In this document: positions 16,601 through 24,268 of the stretch, one piece after another
Layout: each line of letters begins with the position of its first letter
Numbering within the stretch: position 1 is the stretch's first letter
Assembly: GCA_937902805.1 (NCBI GenBank)
Contig: CALEMB010000036.1
Coordinates: forward strand, 1-33,152
Origin: an uncultured Bacteroidales bacterium
Lineage (GTDB): Bacteria; Bacteroidota; Bacteroidia; Bacteroidales; F082
DNA: 33,152 nt
Direction: 5' to 3'
Made by a program: the position numbers and the translations under genes
Notes under the pieces: model-generated
What the model saw: the letters and a program-made list of their open reading frames with translations, nothing else
What the model was told of the DNA's origin: nothing
Database searches by the model: none

Positions 16601-17391
16601 TCGGTTTCAGGTCCCCATTTGTAAGTGTCGGTTAGGTCGTTCATGGCAACAAGCCAATACGAGTCGTCTTCGGGCGATATGTAAAACACAACACCTTTCT
16701 GTCCACTTGGTGTGGTGATCACTTCTCCAATGTGGTGGCTTTGGGGTTGAACCGTAAATGTTTTGACGGCCCTTACTCCAATTTCATATTCTCCAATATA
16801 GTTCCATTTTGGATAATTGCCCACGCCTCCTGTTTGACTTAAGACAACAGCATGGGCTTCAGTCCTTTCGGTGGAGGTCCAGTACCATCGTGGATGGTCA
16901 TAGACGAACATGGTGCCGTGTACGACGGCAAGCGAAGCGTTGATTTCGTTGAGATAGGCAACCATCCAGCGCATTTGACCAGCCGCAGGTAAATACCATC
17001 CGTGGTCGAAGTCAACGCACCAAGCAGCAGGATACCAGTCAGCACCATGCGCACTTCTAATGATATCAGTGTTGTTGTAGCCGTCCAAATCATACATGGC
17101 TTCTCTAGAATACTCGAAGTTCTCTAACAGCGGGATGTCGTACATTTCATCGTAGTACTCTGACGTTACCCAATTCGTGTTGGTGGCCTGGAATTCCAAA
17201 CTGACAGCCCAACCTTCACGGCTATTGTCATCAACAAAAAAGACAATACCTTCAGCGGTCTTTCCGGATGATGCAAACTGCTCCGGCTTGACTGTGCTGC
17301 CGTCGGTGCAAAGGATGTCGCCGATGCTGACGGTTTGCCCCAATAAGACCATAGGGAATAATAAACAAAGCAAAATAGAAATCCGCTTCAT
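13654..17391 (-). CDS. Large secreted FG-GAP/DUF1566-like multidomain protein with T9SS sorting tail
   Basis: The 1,245-residue protein starts at ATG 17391 (MKRISILLCLLFPMVLLGQ signal peptide); the in-frame extension to 17436 lacks a signal. Two DUF1566-like modules lie at about residues 19-215 and 217-390 (HGWYLPAAGQM and GWHIPSVGQLSKLY; YWTSTE and YWASTE). A probable beta-propeller spans about 440-840, with six FG-GAP-like repeats of the form VGDLDDDGIPEI, FADFNGDGHPEV, VADFNLDGHPDI; their DxDxDG loops likely bind Ca2+. Three tandem Cys/WNG/GCD repeats follow at about 930-1,065, then a PKD-like domain and a T9SS type A tail from about 1,170 (YPNPAHDKV). It is the first gene of the operon. 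A cell-surface binding role is inferred from architecture only. Confidence 0.85.
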   Translation of the reverse strand: MKRISILLCLLFPMVLLGQTVSIGDILCTDGSTVKPEQFASSGKTAEGIVFFVDDNSREGWAVSLEFQATNTNWVTSEYYDEMYDIPLLENFEYSREAMYDLDGYNNTDIIRSAHGADWYPAAWCVDFDHGWYLPAAGQMRWMVAYLNEINASLAVVHGTMFVYDHPRWYWTSTERTEAHAVVLSQTGGVGNYPKWNYIGEYEIGVRAVKTFTVQPQSHHIGEVITTPSGQKGVVFYISPEDDSYWLVAMNDLTDTYKWGPETDIADLINYNPNDQFVALHGVHCGYDATSNMREAMGTSAQYASSHVDFANGWHIPSVGQLSKLYAALPFIEASFANNGGTTLSGDYYWASTECSSSNAWAINFGANLYNEGLLKDFSKTSQLRFRAIWSEPCSIEPPIPEPSLPDNILESGCNTPLEGFEWGIREDWSSDDNIYCRINPLVGDLDDDGIPEIVCFDMMDNNPSQTAAKTINVYDGRDKYLKAQINVEGLVWAHGNGPYGLVKLSNRDGLIVTACKDSKLYAYNISLANASIPVWVSNESYNTGYNDFSVSIGFADFNGDGHPEVYVRDKIFNAETGALLATAQGGSNQADSYSHNSHTNHNKLSCPLAFDICGDARQELILGNEIYDVVITNPNGTTGNHVTLTKSIAPPNGIIDDGHVQVADFNLDGHPDILISNRDAESSTGNVSFYVWDVFNNRTSLPIQLETHFTGKSVPLIADFDNDSFMELLIDCCHENDKGLRAYRFNPTTNGFSFLWSLPIDEDSYSNTATLFDFNGDNKNELIFSDNSNLWVYDASTTPPTLLSQIDCGEITIMQVPIVADVDNDGSAEIVVTGKANGYMQANTMLKVLKSSTEPWRNTRKVWNQYMYHVTNVNKDLTIPSYCFNTATIFTAPDGTIRRPYNNFLQQAGYITPDGEPYNPGGAIEIDVDGVTCSTFTFNGITYNEEGLYEQTIESEEGCDTLYKIMVTITDAYQMEFSETVCGEAYTWNGTTYTETGDYQQIFTSTDDCDSIVTLHLNVFDAYDIALDTTVCGSFVWAGQEYTQSGHYEQAFVTDNGCDSVFRMDLTVWPYPEAIPAITGPQEIYVTTDLVLGEYDYYIDSVANAMHYEWTLVGADWVIDATGTLCSLLVTTPGTATLKVKAWNGCGYTEQEIIIHAGFHDVDDNQAIPVQIYPNPAHDKVFIEAEDIMRVRLFDLLGQCLIEKVTEPCERLELSLQYYAASLYLIEIQTTKGAIRTKLKTNPQ

Positions 17392-17413
17392 CGCATAAAG
17401 GTTATGTACTCTG

Positions 17414-17421
17414 CAAAAGTA
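17414..17421 (-). promoter_or_regulatory. Putative -7 element for the T9SS-cargo operon
   Basis: Minus strand reads TACTTTTG, 22 bases before ATG 17391. Only a degenerate -33 (TTTTC, spacer 19) is upstream. It lies between two same-strand gene blocks, so it marks a separate transcription unit. Confidence 0.55.
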
Positions 17422-17441
17422 AGCATATTTTGCCAATGTTG

Positions 17442-17460
17442 AAAACCGGAAGCCGCTTTT
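17442..17460 (-). terminator. Imperfect hairpin ending the glycan operon
   Basis: AAAAGCGG and CCGGTTTT (minus strand) pair around CTT with one G-G mismatch, and a short T tract follows. It lies about 20 bases after the GT4 stop at 17479, a plausible intrinsic terminator. Confidence 0.4.
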
Positions 17461-17478
17461 TTTGATTTGCAGAAAACA

Positions 17479-18606
17479 TTAGCGCGAGGGTGCACGGAAT
17501 GAATAAGACTGGACGATGCGCTCGGCGATGACTTCTGGTGAGTAATGGGCCTTGCTGTCTTCAGAAATCTGTATCAAGTTGTAGCCGTGGTAATTCTGCT
17601 GTATCGTACACATCGCTTCGGTAAGAGCGGCGACATCGTTAACAGGGATGAGGATACCGTTGCTTTGAGTGACGAAGGACTCCGGGCCCCCGCATCGTGT
17701 TGCGATGACTGGAAGCCCTGCATACATGGCTTCTATGTAACTCACGCCGAAGGTCTCGCTTTGCGAAGGCAACACGAAAACATGGCTTTTTTGGTAAACC
17801 TTGTTGATTTCATCTCGGTTAAGGCGTCCCAATAAGGTGACCTTTGAGTCCAACTGAAGAACCTTGGTTTGTTTTTTTAGTTTTTCCAACTCAGGGCCAT
17901 CTCCAATGATGTAAAGTTCGGCATTGCCTTTCACCTGTGCAAAGGCTTCAATTAGTTGGTCGAAAGCCTTGATGGGAATAAGGTTGCCGACGGAGACGAA
18001 AACAAAAGGCGTTGCGCTTTTGGCGTTGTCGTTGGGGTGGAAACACTGATTGTCCACCATGTTGGGAATGACGATGCTATCGTGTTGGAAGTTTTGTATT
18101 ATATTGTTACGCAAAGCCTCGGAGACACAAATCAGTTGGTCGCAGTATCGGTAGGCTTGGCTGGCTAGGTGTTTGTCCAAGTCGCTGATTTGTTCGGCGG
18201 GTTTGTTGAGTTTGCTGCTATGTTCGGTAATGACGAAAGGAATGTCATATTTCTTCTTCAGGATGCTGGCAATGGCAGCAATGGAGTAGAAGTGGGCGTG
18301 AACGACATCGGGTTTGCCAAACGACTTAAGCATGGCACGGAAAGGGATGAGCAACAGCCGCTGCAATAAGGGAATGGCCTTGCGGTAAACATTGATGGGT
18401 AGGGATAGTTCAAACACTTGTACGCCATCCCTTTCGTAATGCATCATGCCATATTTCCTTTTGAAAGCGTGGGAACGAAAATCGATGGCGACGAAGGCCA
18501 CTCCAACACCTTGTTTGGCCAAGGCTTTGGCTTGGTCGAACTCGAAAATGCCGTACAATGGATATTGCTTGTTGGGCGTTCCCCTTGAAATGATGGCAAC
18601 TTTCAT
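17479..18606 (-). CDS. Glycosyltransferase family 4 protein
   Basis: This 375-residue GT-B fold glycosyltransferase starts MKVAIISRGTPNKQYPLYG. The C-terminal donor-binding region has the E-x7-E motif (ETFGVSYIE) followed by AMYAGLPVIATRCGGPESF, typical of retaining GT4 enzymes using nucleotide-sugars. FVSVGNLIPIKAFDQLIEAF is the usual link between the two Rossmann domains. It is the last of seven genes in the glycan operon, 3 bases after the LicD gene. The sugar and acceptor cannot be told from sequence alone. Confidence 0.88.
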   Translation of the reverse strand: MKVAIISRGTPNKQYPLYGIFEFDQAKALAKQGVGVAFVAIDFRSHAFKRKYGMMHYERDGVQVFELSLPINVYRKAIPLLQRLLLIPFRAMLKSFGKPDVVHAHFYSIAAIASILKKKYDIPFVITEHSSKLNKPAEQISDLDKHLASQAYRYCDQLICVSEALRNNIIQNFQHDSIVIPNMVDNQCFHPNDNAKSATPFVFVSVGNLIPIKAFDQLIEAFAQVKGNAELYIIGDGPELEKLKKQTKVLQLDSKVTLLGRLNRDEINKVYQKSHVFVLPSQSETFGVSYIEAMYAGLPVIATRCGGPESFVTQSNGILIPVNDVAALTEAMCTIQQNYHGYNLIQISEDSKAHYSPEVIAERIVQSYSFRAPSR

Positions 18607-18609
18607 GGC

Positions 18610-19413
18610 TCAATTCATTTCTACGTGGATGATATGGGTGATGCGTTTCTCCTTGGGCGGGATAGTCATATAGTCCTTGTAAATGCTGGTAAGGTAGCGG
18701 TCAGGGTCGGAGGGACCAAGGAAAGTTTTCCCTTCAAATTCAATGTCTTTAAGAGGGAAAACCATGTCTTTGGTGTAGGAGTTACCGTAGGGGCTGAAAT
18801 GCTTTTCATACCCCAGTTTGCTTTTAGGCAATAGGTTGAGCAATCCCCAAAGTAGGTCGAGACTCAATTTAATAATGGGGAAAACCAAAGCGGCAAGATG
18901 ATTTTTCACGTTGACATCCTGTTTGACGGAATAGAAGAAATAAATCTTCTTGTACCACCGCAAGATACTTTTTTGGAGCTTTTTTGGAGCATTGGGGTAT
19001 GACTTGACCTCAAAGATATCGACATACAGTCCCTTTTGGTAGTCTTTTGTGAAATCCTCGTGTTGGGTGATGAAAAAGGAATTCCTGTCTCGAACCTTGC
19101 TGACCAGCATATTGTATGACGGGTCAGTGGATCTTGTTTGAAGAAAAAGGGTCGATGGAAGTTCTGTTGGGGCTATTTCCATGAATCTTCGAAAATCATC
19201 CGATGTCATGGCAATGTCCAGGTCGTCGTCCCAAGGAATGAAACCGCCGTGCCGTACCGCACCTAGCAAAGTGCCGAAGTCAATCCAGTAGCCAATGTCG
19301 TGCTTGCGGCAAATTCTGTCAATCTCAACCATGATATCCAAAATCCGCAATTGCATTTTCCTAAGGGTGCTGCCTTCAGGATTGTATTGTGAGAAATCTT
19401 CCATAAGGGTCAT
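18610..19413 (-). CDS. LicD-family transferase
   Basis: This 267-residue protein carries the LicD signature: a nucleotidyltransferase-like fold with WIDFGTLLGAVRHGGFIPWD followed by DDLDIAM (about residues 43-69), where the Asp residues bind the metal. LicD enzymes add phosphocholine or related polar groups to surface glycans. The start overlaps the end of the methyltransferase gene by 4 bases; a second ATG three codons in is possible. Its presence suggests that the glycan built here carries a charged substituent, although the choline source (licABC) is not in the window. Confidence 0.85.
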   Translation of the reverse strand: MTLMEDFSQYNPEGSTLRKMQLRILDIMVEIDRICRKHDIGYWIDFGTLLGAVRHGGFIPWDDDLDIAMTSDDFRRFMEIAPTELPSTLFLQTRSTDPSYNMLVSKVRDRNSFFITQHEDFTKDYQKGLYVDIFEVKSYPNAPKKLQKSILRWYKKIYFFYSVKQDVNVKNHLAALVFPIIKLSLDLLWGLLNLLPKSKLGYEKHFSPYGNSYTKDMVFPLKDIEFEGKTFLGPSDPDRYLTSIYKDYMTIPPKEKRITHIIHVEMN

Positions 19414-20036
19414 TTGGTGGCGATGATTCTGATATAGGTTTCGTCGGTTCCGTTATATGGAGCAAATCCCTTTTGTTCACGGGCATAATCAATGCTGAAG
19501 CCAAGAGTTTTGAGTTCCTCGCATAAGGTGTCAAAGTGAATAAACCTCCTATAATGGTCGTTGAGTATAAAGGCGTCAGGTTCCCCGTCAACAGGTGTCC
19601 CAACTCTGAAAATCTCATTCTTTTGCCCCCTGACCTCAATGCAAAGTTTACCGCCTCCTGTCAGGCTGCGATGAGCCCATTGAAGCACTTGCGCTTCCTG
19701 CTCTTTGGAGATGGAATGCAAAGTAAAGCGTGAATATACAATGTCATAGCTGGTGTCATCGTCGAGAGAAGTGAAATCCAAGCATTTGAAATGCAGGTTG
19801 TCCACCTTCTGGAAACGGTAGTTCAACAAGTCTATGATATTGTCGCACTGGTCGATGGCATATACGTTGGCATTGGCATTGGCAAAATAAATGGCATCGC
19901 GGCCGTTGCCGCAACCTAGTTCGATGAGGTTTTTGCTCGTGATATCGTAATTATCTGCGATGTAAATCGCAAATAAAGAGGGCCTTTCTCCTTCACTTTG
20001 TTTTGAATATATGCTTTTCCAGTAGTTTTTGTCCAT
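19410..20036 (-). CDS. Class I SAM-dependent methyltransferase
   Basis: This 208-residue protein has the SAM-binding motif I LIELGCGNGRDAIYFA (about residues 37-52), then VYAIDQC (motif II acidic residue) and FDIVYSRFTLHS-like segments near 100. It probably acts on a small molecule or glycan end, given the operon. The gene starts 12 bases after the interrupted GT4 gene and overlaps licD-like translation by 4 bases. Confidence 0.82.
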   Translation of the reverse strand: MDKNYWKSIYSKQSEGERPSLFAIYIADNYDITSKNLIELGCGNGRDAIYFANANANVYAIDQCDNIIDLLNYRFQKVDNLHFKCLDFTSLDDDTSYDIVYSRFTLHSISKEQEAQVLQWAHRSLTGGGKLCIEVRGQKNEIFRVGTPVDGEPDAFILNDHYRRFIHFDTLCEELKTLGFSIDYAREQKGFAPYNGTDETYIRIIATK

Positions 20037-20048
20037 AAATGACTTGGT

Positions 20049-21377
20049 TTAATACGATTGATTCAATGCTCCTTCCTCAACAGTACGATGGATGATCTTT
20101 ACATATTCTCCCGCCAAAGCTCGACGGGAGTATTGCTCCACGTTTGTTGGACTGTTGTTTGTCAATTCTTTCGTCAAATATCGCTGATAAAGGTTCCTTA
20201 AAACTTCTTTCATTCTTTCCTTGTCCTCAAAGCCGACGGTTGTCCCCGCCTTTACTTCATTGATGATTTTTGCCGCATCACCGTCTTCGGGACCAATGCA
20301 AAGTATAGGGCGGCCCGAGGCAAGATATTCGAAGAGTTTGCCAGTGATGATGCCCTTGGCATTGGGCGTGTTGTTTACCAACAGCAACAACACTTGAGAG
20401 GACTGCTGCCACCTCAAAACTTCGTCATGTGGCACATGGGGAATGAGCTGCGAGTTTTTCGTCAGGCCGTATTTCTCCAAATCACTGACGACAGATTGGT
20501 CGACTTGTCCTATTAGATTGATCTCAAGGTCTTTGTCAAATCCTTCGATTTCTGTTTTGAGTTCTTGTAAGGCTTGCCATAAAGTGGGAGCGTTGCGTGA
20601 TGGTGTAATCACGCCCAAATGGGTGATTGTGAACTTTTCAGATAAAGTTATATCTTGGGTTTGGGCTTCCAAATCCCAATCATAGCCGTTGGGGATTACG
20701 CGCACGTTGCGGTTCCCCAGTCGTCCTAATTCTCTGGCACTGTTCCAGCCGATAGTGACCACTTTGTCAGCCTTGGTAAGTACCTGATACTCCAGCTTAT
20801 GTTGCTTGCGGTCGGCCCAACGGGTAAGGTGCAACTCGTCGTAAAAGTCTATCTGTGTCCATGGGTCACGGAAGTCGACAATCCATGGAAGGCCTGTCGC
20901 TTCTTTCAATTTCAGCGCAATCAGATGCATGGAGTGGGGCGGCCCCGTGCTGATGATGGCATCAACGGGATGTTCTTTTAGGTACTCCTTGAGGTAGCGC
21001 ACCGAGGGCTTTACCCACCAGCAGCGGGCGTCGGGAATGAAGCAATTGCCGCGAATCCAGACAGATAGTTTCTATTTCCAATCGCTTTTCTTCTTTTCCG
21101 AAGCGAAACCCACTTTGATGGATTCCTCTTTCTTGATGCCGAGGAACTTCTTGTAAAGGGTGTAAGGCTCGATAATCGGCCTTCTGATGACTTCTGTTTC
21201 AGGTGCGACATCTTTTTCAAGAGACGGGTCGATGATCGGATATTCAGCGTCTTCTGTGGTGTATATCACAGGCTGCCAGCCGTTTTCAGGCAGGTACTTT
21301 GACATTTTCAGCCAACGTTGTACGCCGCTACCGCCCGACGGGGGCCAATAGTACGTGATGATGAGGACGCGTTTCAT
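20049..21377 (-). pseudogene. Glycosyltransferase family 4 gene interrupted by an in-frame amber codon
   Basis: From ATG 21377 the frame reads MKRVLIITYYWPPSGGSGVQ and runs 101 codons to TAG at 21074-21072, then continues in the same frame through KLSVWIRGNCFIPDARCWW into a clear GT-B body (STGPPHSMH, VDFRDPWT, PNGYDW) to the stop at 20049. The two halves together are 442 codons, a normal family length, and the second half has no good start (GTG at 21002). No frameshift is needed; one base change (CAG to TAG) would explain it. TAG is a normal stop for the DUF4834 gene in the same operon, so recoding is unlikely. It is either a recent nonsense mutation or an assembly error. The ATGA overlap with the YfhO-like gene is kept. 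Confidence 0.85.
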
Positions 21378-24013
21378 TGTTGCTTTTCTTTTTTCTGTGG
21401 GAAGAAGGTGTAAATGATAGCACCGAGTATGCCGAAAGCTGCCCCACTTCCTTCCATGCTTTTCAGACGGCCAGTGTATATAAGGGCGAAAATCAGTCCT
21501 ATAATCATCAGCAACGAACTGATGAAGGCGATGGTGTTGCCCACCGAATAGGCTTTTGGTGCATATTCCATCACAATTTCGTGCTCACCAGCGGGAATCA
21601 TGGCGGCACGAAGGAGGTAGTCGGCACGCAACAGTGGCCACTTCTGACCGTCGATGGTCATTTTCCAGCCTTTCTCAGTCCATATCTCGGAGAACACAAC
21701 AAGATAGCTATCGGTCTCAGGTCCCTGAGCCTGTCGAAGGGCCGACTTGAAACTGTATGTTAATTTGTTAGGCTGGTATTCCACCATTTCGATTTGTGGT
21801 GCAATGCTATCATTGCATTGGTAGTTGCCAACTTTGTCCTCAAATTCCTTGTTCAGGATTGCAGTGCGTTGCACGTCGGTGGAGGCGATGGCATCAATCT
21901 CCTCGTTGGGCGTGTCGACCCATTGGATGTCATTAGCGACCCATGCAGTGCCGTAGGCGAAATCGTTGGGGAAGGGCTGTGCGTTGGGATTGTAGATGAT
22001 GTACTTGGTATTTAGCATGTTCAGCACTTTCAGCTGTGCCAAGGTTTGCATCATGTCTTGCGCACTCTTGGCACTTCTGAGCTGGTTCAGTTCGCCACCA
22101 AGGTATTGCGTGATGACATCTTGGTAACGACGCAGCTTGGCCCCACAATATCCACCTAACGACTTGTGGAAATAACAGGTGCTGGCATCATTGAACATGT
22201 CCTTGGTGATGTCGGCCACCCTGTAGCCCAAAGCATCGTCGGCCAGAATGGCTTGGTCGGCCGCAGTAGCGGTAAATGGGTTGTCATATTGCTGCTTGTT
22301 GACAAACTTGTCGTTGTTGAGGTAACGCTTGTCGATGGGGAACATATCGACCAAAACGAGCACGGCAAGGATGGGGAAGGCAATTTGGCCTTTTAGTTTA
22401 CCTTTGCCGTAAAGGAAAATCGGTATGGCGGCAAGAAGGATGAACAGCAGGCTGCGCAAAGTATCTTTGCGGAAAATGGTGATGCGGACGTTCTCGAGTT
22501 GTGTGGCGAAGGTGGCATAAACGGAGCCATCTTTGCCCGAACTCAATTGTGCGAATTGTTTGGCTTCTTCTTGACTGAGGAAACTGAAGAAAAGTTTCGG
22601 AGCAGCGAGGAACAACAGGCAGATGCCCGCAGTGATGCCCAAGGCGATGAAGAATTTCTTTTGGTTTTTCTTGAAGCCTTCAGGATCTTTTGCGATTTCG
22701 GCCAAGCCAAGGAAGCCTAACAACGGCATCGTTACTTCCGCAATGACCAAAGTCATTGACACGGCTCGGAATTTGGCGTAGCCTGGAATATAATCCAAGA
22801 AGAAGTTGGTGAAGCCCATGAAGTTCTTGCCCCAGCTGAGCAGGATGGAGAGCAAGGTGGCGACGAGTAAGGCCCATTTCAGGTTGCCTTTTACTGTCAA
22901 TGTGCCCAAAACGAAGAGGAACACCACAATGGCACCCACATACACGGGACCGCTGGTGCCGGGTTGGTCGCCCCAATAGGCATTGCTTTGTGCGATACTT
23001 TCTCTGAACTGACGGTCAGCTTTGTCTAAGGCGGGGTTTTGTTTCCCGATATAAGCCGAAGCACCACCTTTGGCATTGGGTATCAGCAGACTCCAAGTCT
23101 CGCCCTTGCCATAGCTCCATTGCGTGATGTAGTCGCGGTCGAGACCTTGGGTTTGGTTGGCTTCGTTGCGGGTCAGCACGGGTTTGCCACGTGTAGTCTC
23201 CTTGCCAAATTCATAACTGCCGTAGAGTGATGTCGAGCAGGTCAGAACGCCAATGATAGCCGCCACTATCAATCCGACGGAAGCTTTGAAGAAATGCCCT
23301 AACTGCTTGTTTTTGATGTCGCTAATAAACTCAGCGATGACCAAAATGACGACAATCAATGCCAGATAATAGGTGATTTGCAGGTGCCCCGTGCGTACTT
23401 CAAAGGCCAAGGCAAAGGCGGTCAAAAGCCAACCCCAAAGGTATTTGCCTTTGTAGGTCAACAATATGCCTGCAATGACGGGAGCCATATACGCCATAGC
23501 CATAGCTTTGGCGTTGTGTCCCGCCCCAATGACGATGAATAGGTATGATGTGAACCCGTAGGCAATGGCACCTATGAAACTAATCCAAAAACCGCAGTCG
23601 AGCACCAATAATAGGACGAAAAAGCCTAACATACAAATGAATACGGAGCCAATGGGATGGGGGAAGCCTAAACTTAAACCTTTGTAAATTGGGTTGGTGA
23701 GGTTGCCTTTTGGCTGGACCGAAATGTTCCATGCTGGCATACCCGCAAATGGGGTGTCGGTCCAAAGGGTTTGCTCTCCAGTGGCTTCGCGGTATTGGTT
23801 GATTTCCTGCGACATGCCGAGGTGCATCTCAATGTCGTGTTGCTTGATGCGCTTGCCTTGCAACACAGGGTTGAAGTAAATCAAGGTGATGGCGGCAAAG
23901 GCGAGGATGGCTCCGACGATGCTCAAAATCTTTGGTCCCTGAGTGGCCCCTGAGCTTGTCGAAGGGTGTCGAAGGACCGATTGTGTCTTGTTTTCTTTTG
24001 AGGTATTATTCAT
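21374..24013 (-). CDS. YfhO-like polytopic membrane protein
   Basis: This 879-residue protein has about 12 hydrophobic segments and a large C-terminal periplasmic part, as in YfhO-family membrane proteins (GT-C-like, linked to glycosylation of envelope polymers in Firmicutes). The early loop (KQHDIEMHLG, DTPFAGMPAW) and the late LTYSFKS... WKMTIDGQK... RAAMIPAGEHEI segments fit the family. It lies in the middle of the glycan operon and overlaps the next gene by ATGA. Two copies of a short repeat are in frame: one in the cytoplasmic N-terminus (RHPSTSSGATQGP, about residues 14-26) and one in the periplasmic domain (ALRQAQGPETD). These are likely insertions in tolerant surface regions. Confidence 0.8.
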   Translation of the reverse strand: MNNTSKENKTQSVLRHPSTSSGATQGPKILSIVGAILAFAAITLIYFNPVLQGKRIKQHDIEMHLGMSQEINQYREATGEQTLWTDTPFAGMPAWNISVQPKGNLTNPIYKGLSLGFPHPIGSVFICMLGFFVLLLVLDCGFWISFIGAIAYGFTSYLFIVIGAGHNAKAMAMAYMAPVIAGILLTYKGKYLWGWLLTAFALAFEVRTGHLQITYYLALIVVILVIAEFISDIKNKQLGHFFKASVGLIVAAIIGVLTCSTSLYGSYEFGKETTRGKPVLTRNEANQTQGLDRDYITQWSYGKGETWSLLIPNAKGGASAYIGKQNPALDKADRQFRESIAQSNAYWGDQPGTSGPVYVGAIVVFLFVLGTLTVKGNLKWALLVATLLSILLSWGKNFMGFTNFFLDYIPGYAKFRAVSMTLVIAEVTMPLLGFLGLAEIAKDPEGFKKNQKKFFIALGITAGICLLFLAAPKLFFSFLSQEEAKQFAQLSSGKDGSVYATFATQLENVRITIFRKDTLRSLLFILLAAIPIFLYGKGKLKGQIAFPILAVLVLVDMFPIDKRYLNNDKFVNKQQYDNPFTATAADQAILADDALGYRVADITKDMFNDASTCYFHKSLGGYCGAKLRRYQDVITQYLGGELNQLRSAKSAQDMMQTLAQLKVLNMLNTKYIIYNPNAQPFPNDFAYGTAWVANDIQWVDTPNEEIDAIASTDVQRTAILNKEFEDKVGNYQCNDSIAPQIEMVEYQPNKLTYSFKSALRQAQGPETDSYLVVFSEIWTEKGWKMTIDGQKWPLLRADYLLRAAMIPAGEHEIVMEYAPKAYSVGNTIAFISSLLMIIGLIFALIYTGRLKSMEGSGAAFGILGAIIYTFFPQKKEKQQ
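21716..21741. repeat. Dispersed repeat, CCTGAGC(C/T)TGTCGAAGGG family, copy 1
   Basis: CTCAGG and CCTGAG form a 6-bp palindrome, followed by the core CCTGAGCCTGTCGAAGGG at 21724-21741. This is read in frame (minus strand) as RQAQGP in the YfhO-like protein. It matches the copy at 23949-23966 at 17 of 18 positions. Confidence 0.75.
23934..23978. repeat. Dispersed repeat, CCTGAGC(C/T)TGTCGAAGGG family, copy 2 (compound)
   Basis: A 45-base stretch bounded by GGTCC and GGACC, with the core CCTGAGCTTGTCGAAGGG at 23949-23966 and partial copies of the same motif on both sides. It is read in frame as about 15 residues of the YfhO-like N-terminus. Confidence 0.7.
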
Positions 24014-24027
24014 TTTGTCTTGTTTTT

Positions 24028-24243
24028 CTATTCTATTTCTTCAAAATCAGTGTATTCTCCAATGTTAGGGTCGACATGGGCTTTTTGTGTCTCCTCGGTG
24101 GGGCTTTGTGCCTCACCTTGCGAGAATTGCTCCATCTGCTGTTGCAGTTTCTTCATTTTACGCCTAAATATCATCTTGATAATCATGTTGAAAGCATAGA
24201 ATATCAAAATGGCGATGAGTAATATCCTGAAAAAAGCTCCCAT
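24028..24243 (-). CDS. Small DUF4834-like membrane protein
   Basis: This 71-residue protein has one N-terminal transmembrane helix (about residues 4-24, ending in a basic RRKMKK) and an acidic soluble tail. Size, layout and sequence fit the DUF4834 family of Bacteroidota, which has no known function. It ends in TAG. It lies 14 bases before the YfhO-like gene and 25 bases after the GT2 gene, in the glycan operon. Confidence 0.75.
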   Translation of the reverse strand: MGAFFRILLIAILIFYAFNMIIKMIFRRKMKKLQQQMEQFSQGEAQSPTEETQKAHVDPNIGEYTDFEEIE

Positions 24244-24268
24244 GTCTGTTTATAATAATGCGGCGAAA

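Noticed and set aside
11272..17391. Diversity-generating retroelement around the DUF1566-like modules
   Set aside because: No reverse transcriptase and no near-identical template/variable repeat pair is visible in the window.
21072..21074. Amber recoding (TAG read as an amino acid)
   Set aside because: TAG ends the DUF4834 gene in the same operon and no suppressor tRNA or other internal TAG is seen.
21011..21220. Minus-strand frame spanning the amber site in another phase
   Set aside because: Its translation has no GT4 resemblance; the two GT4 halves are in the same frame, so no frameshift is needed.
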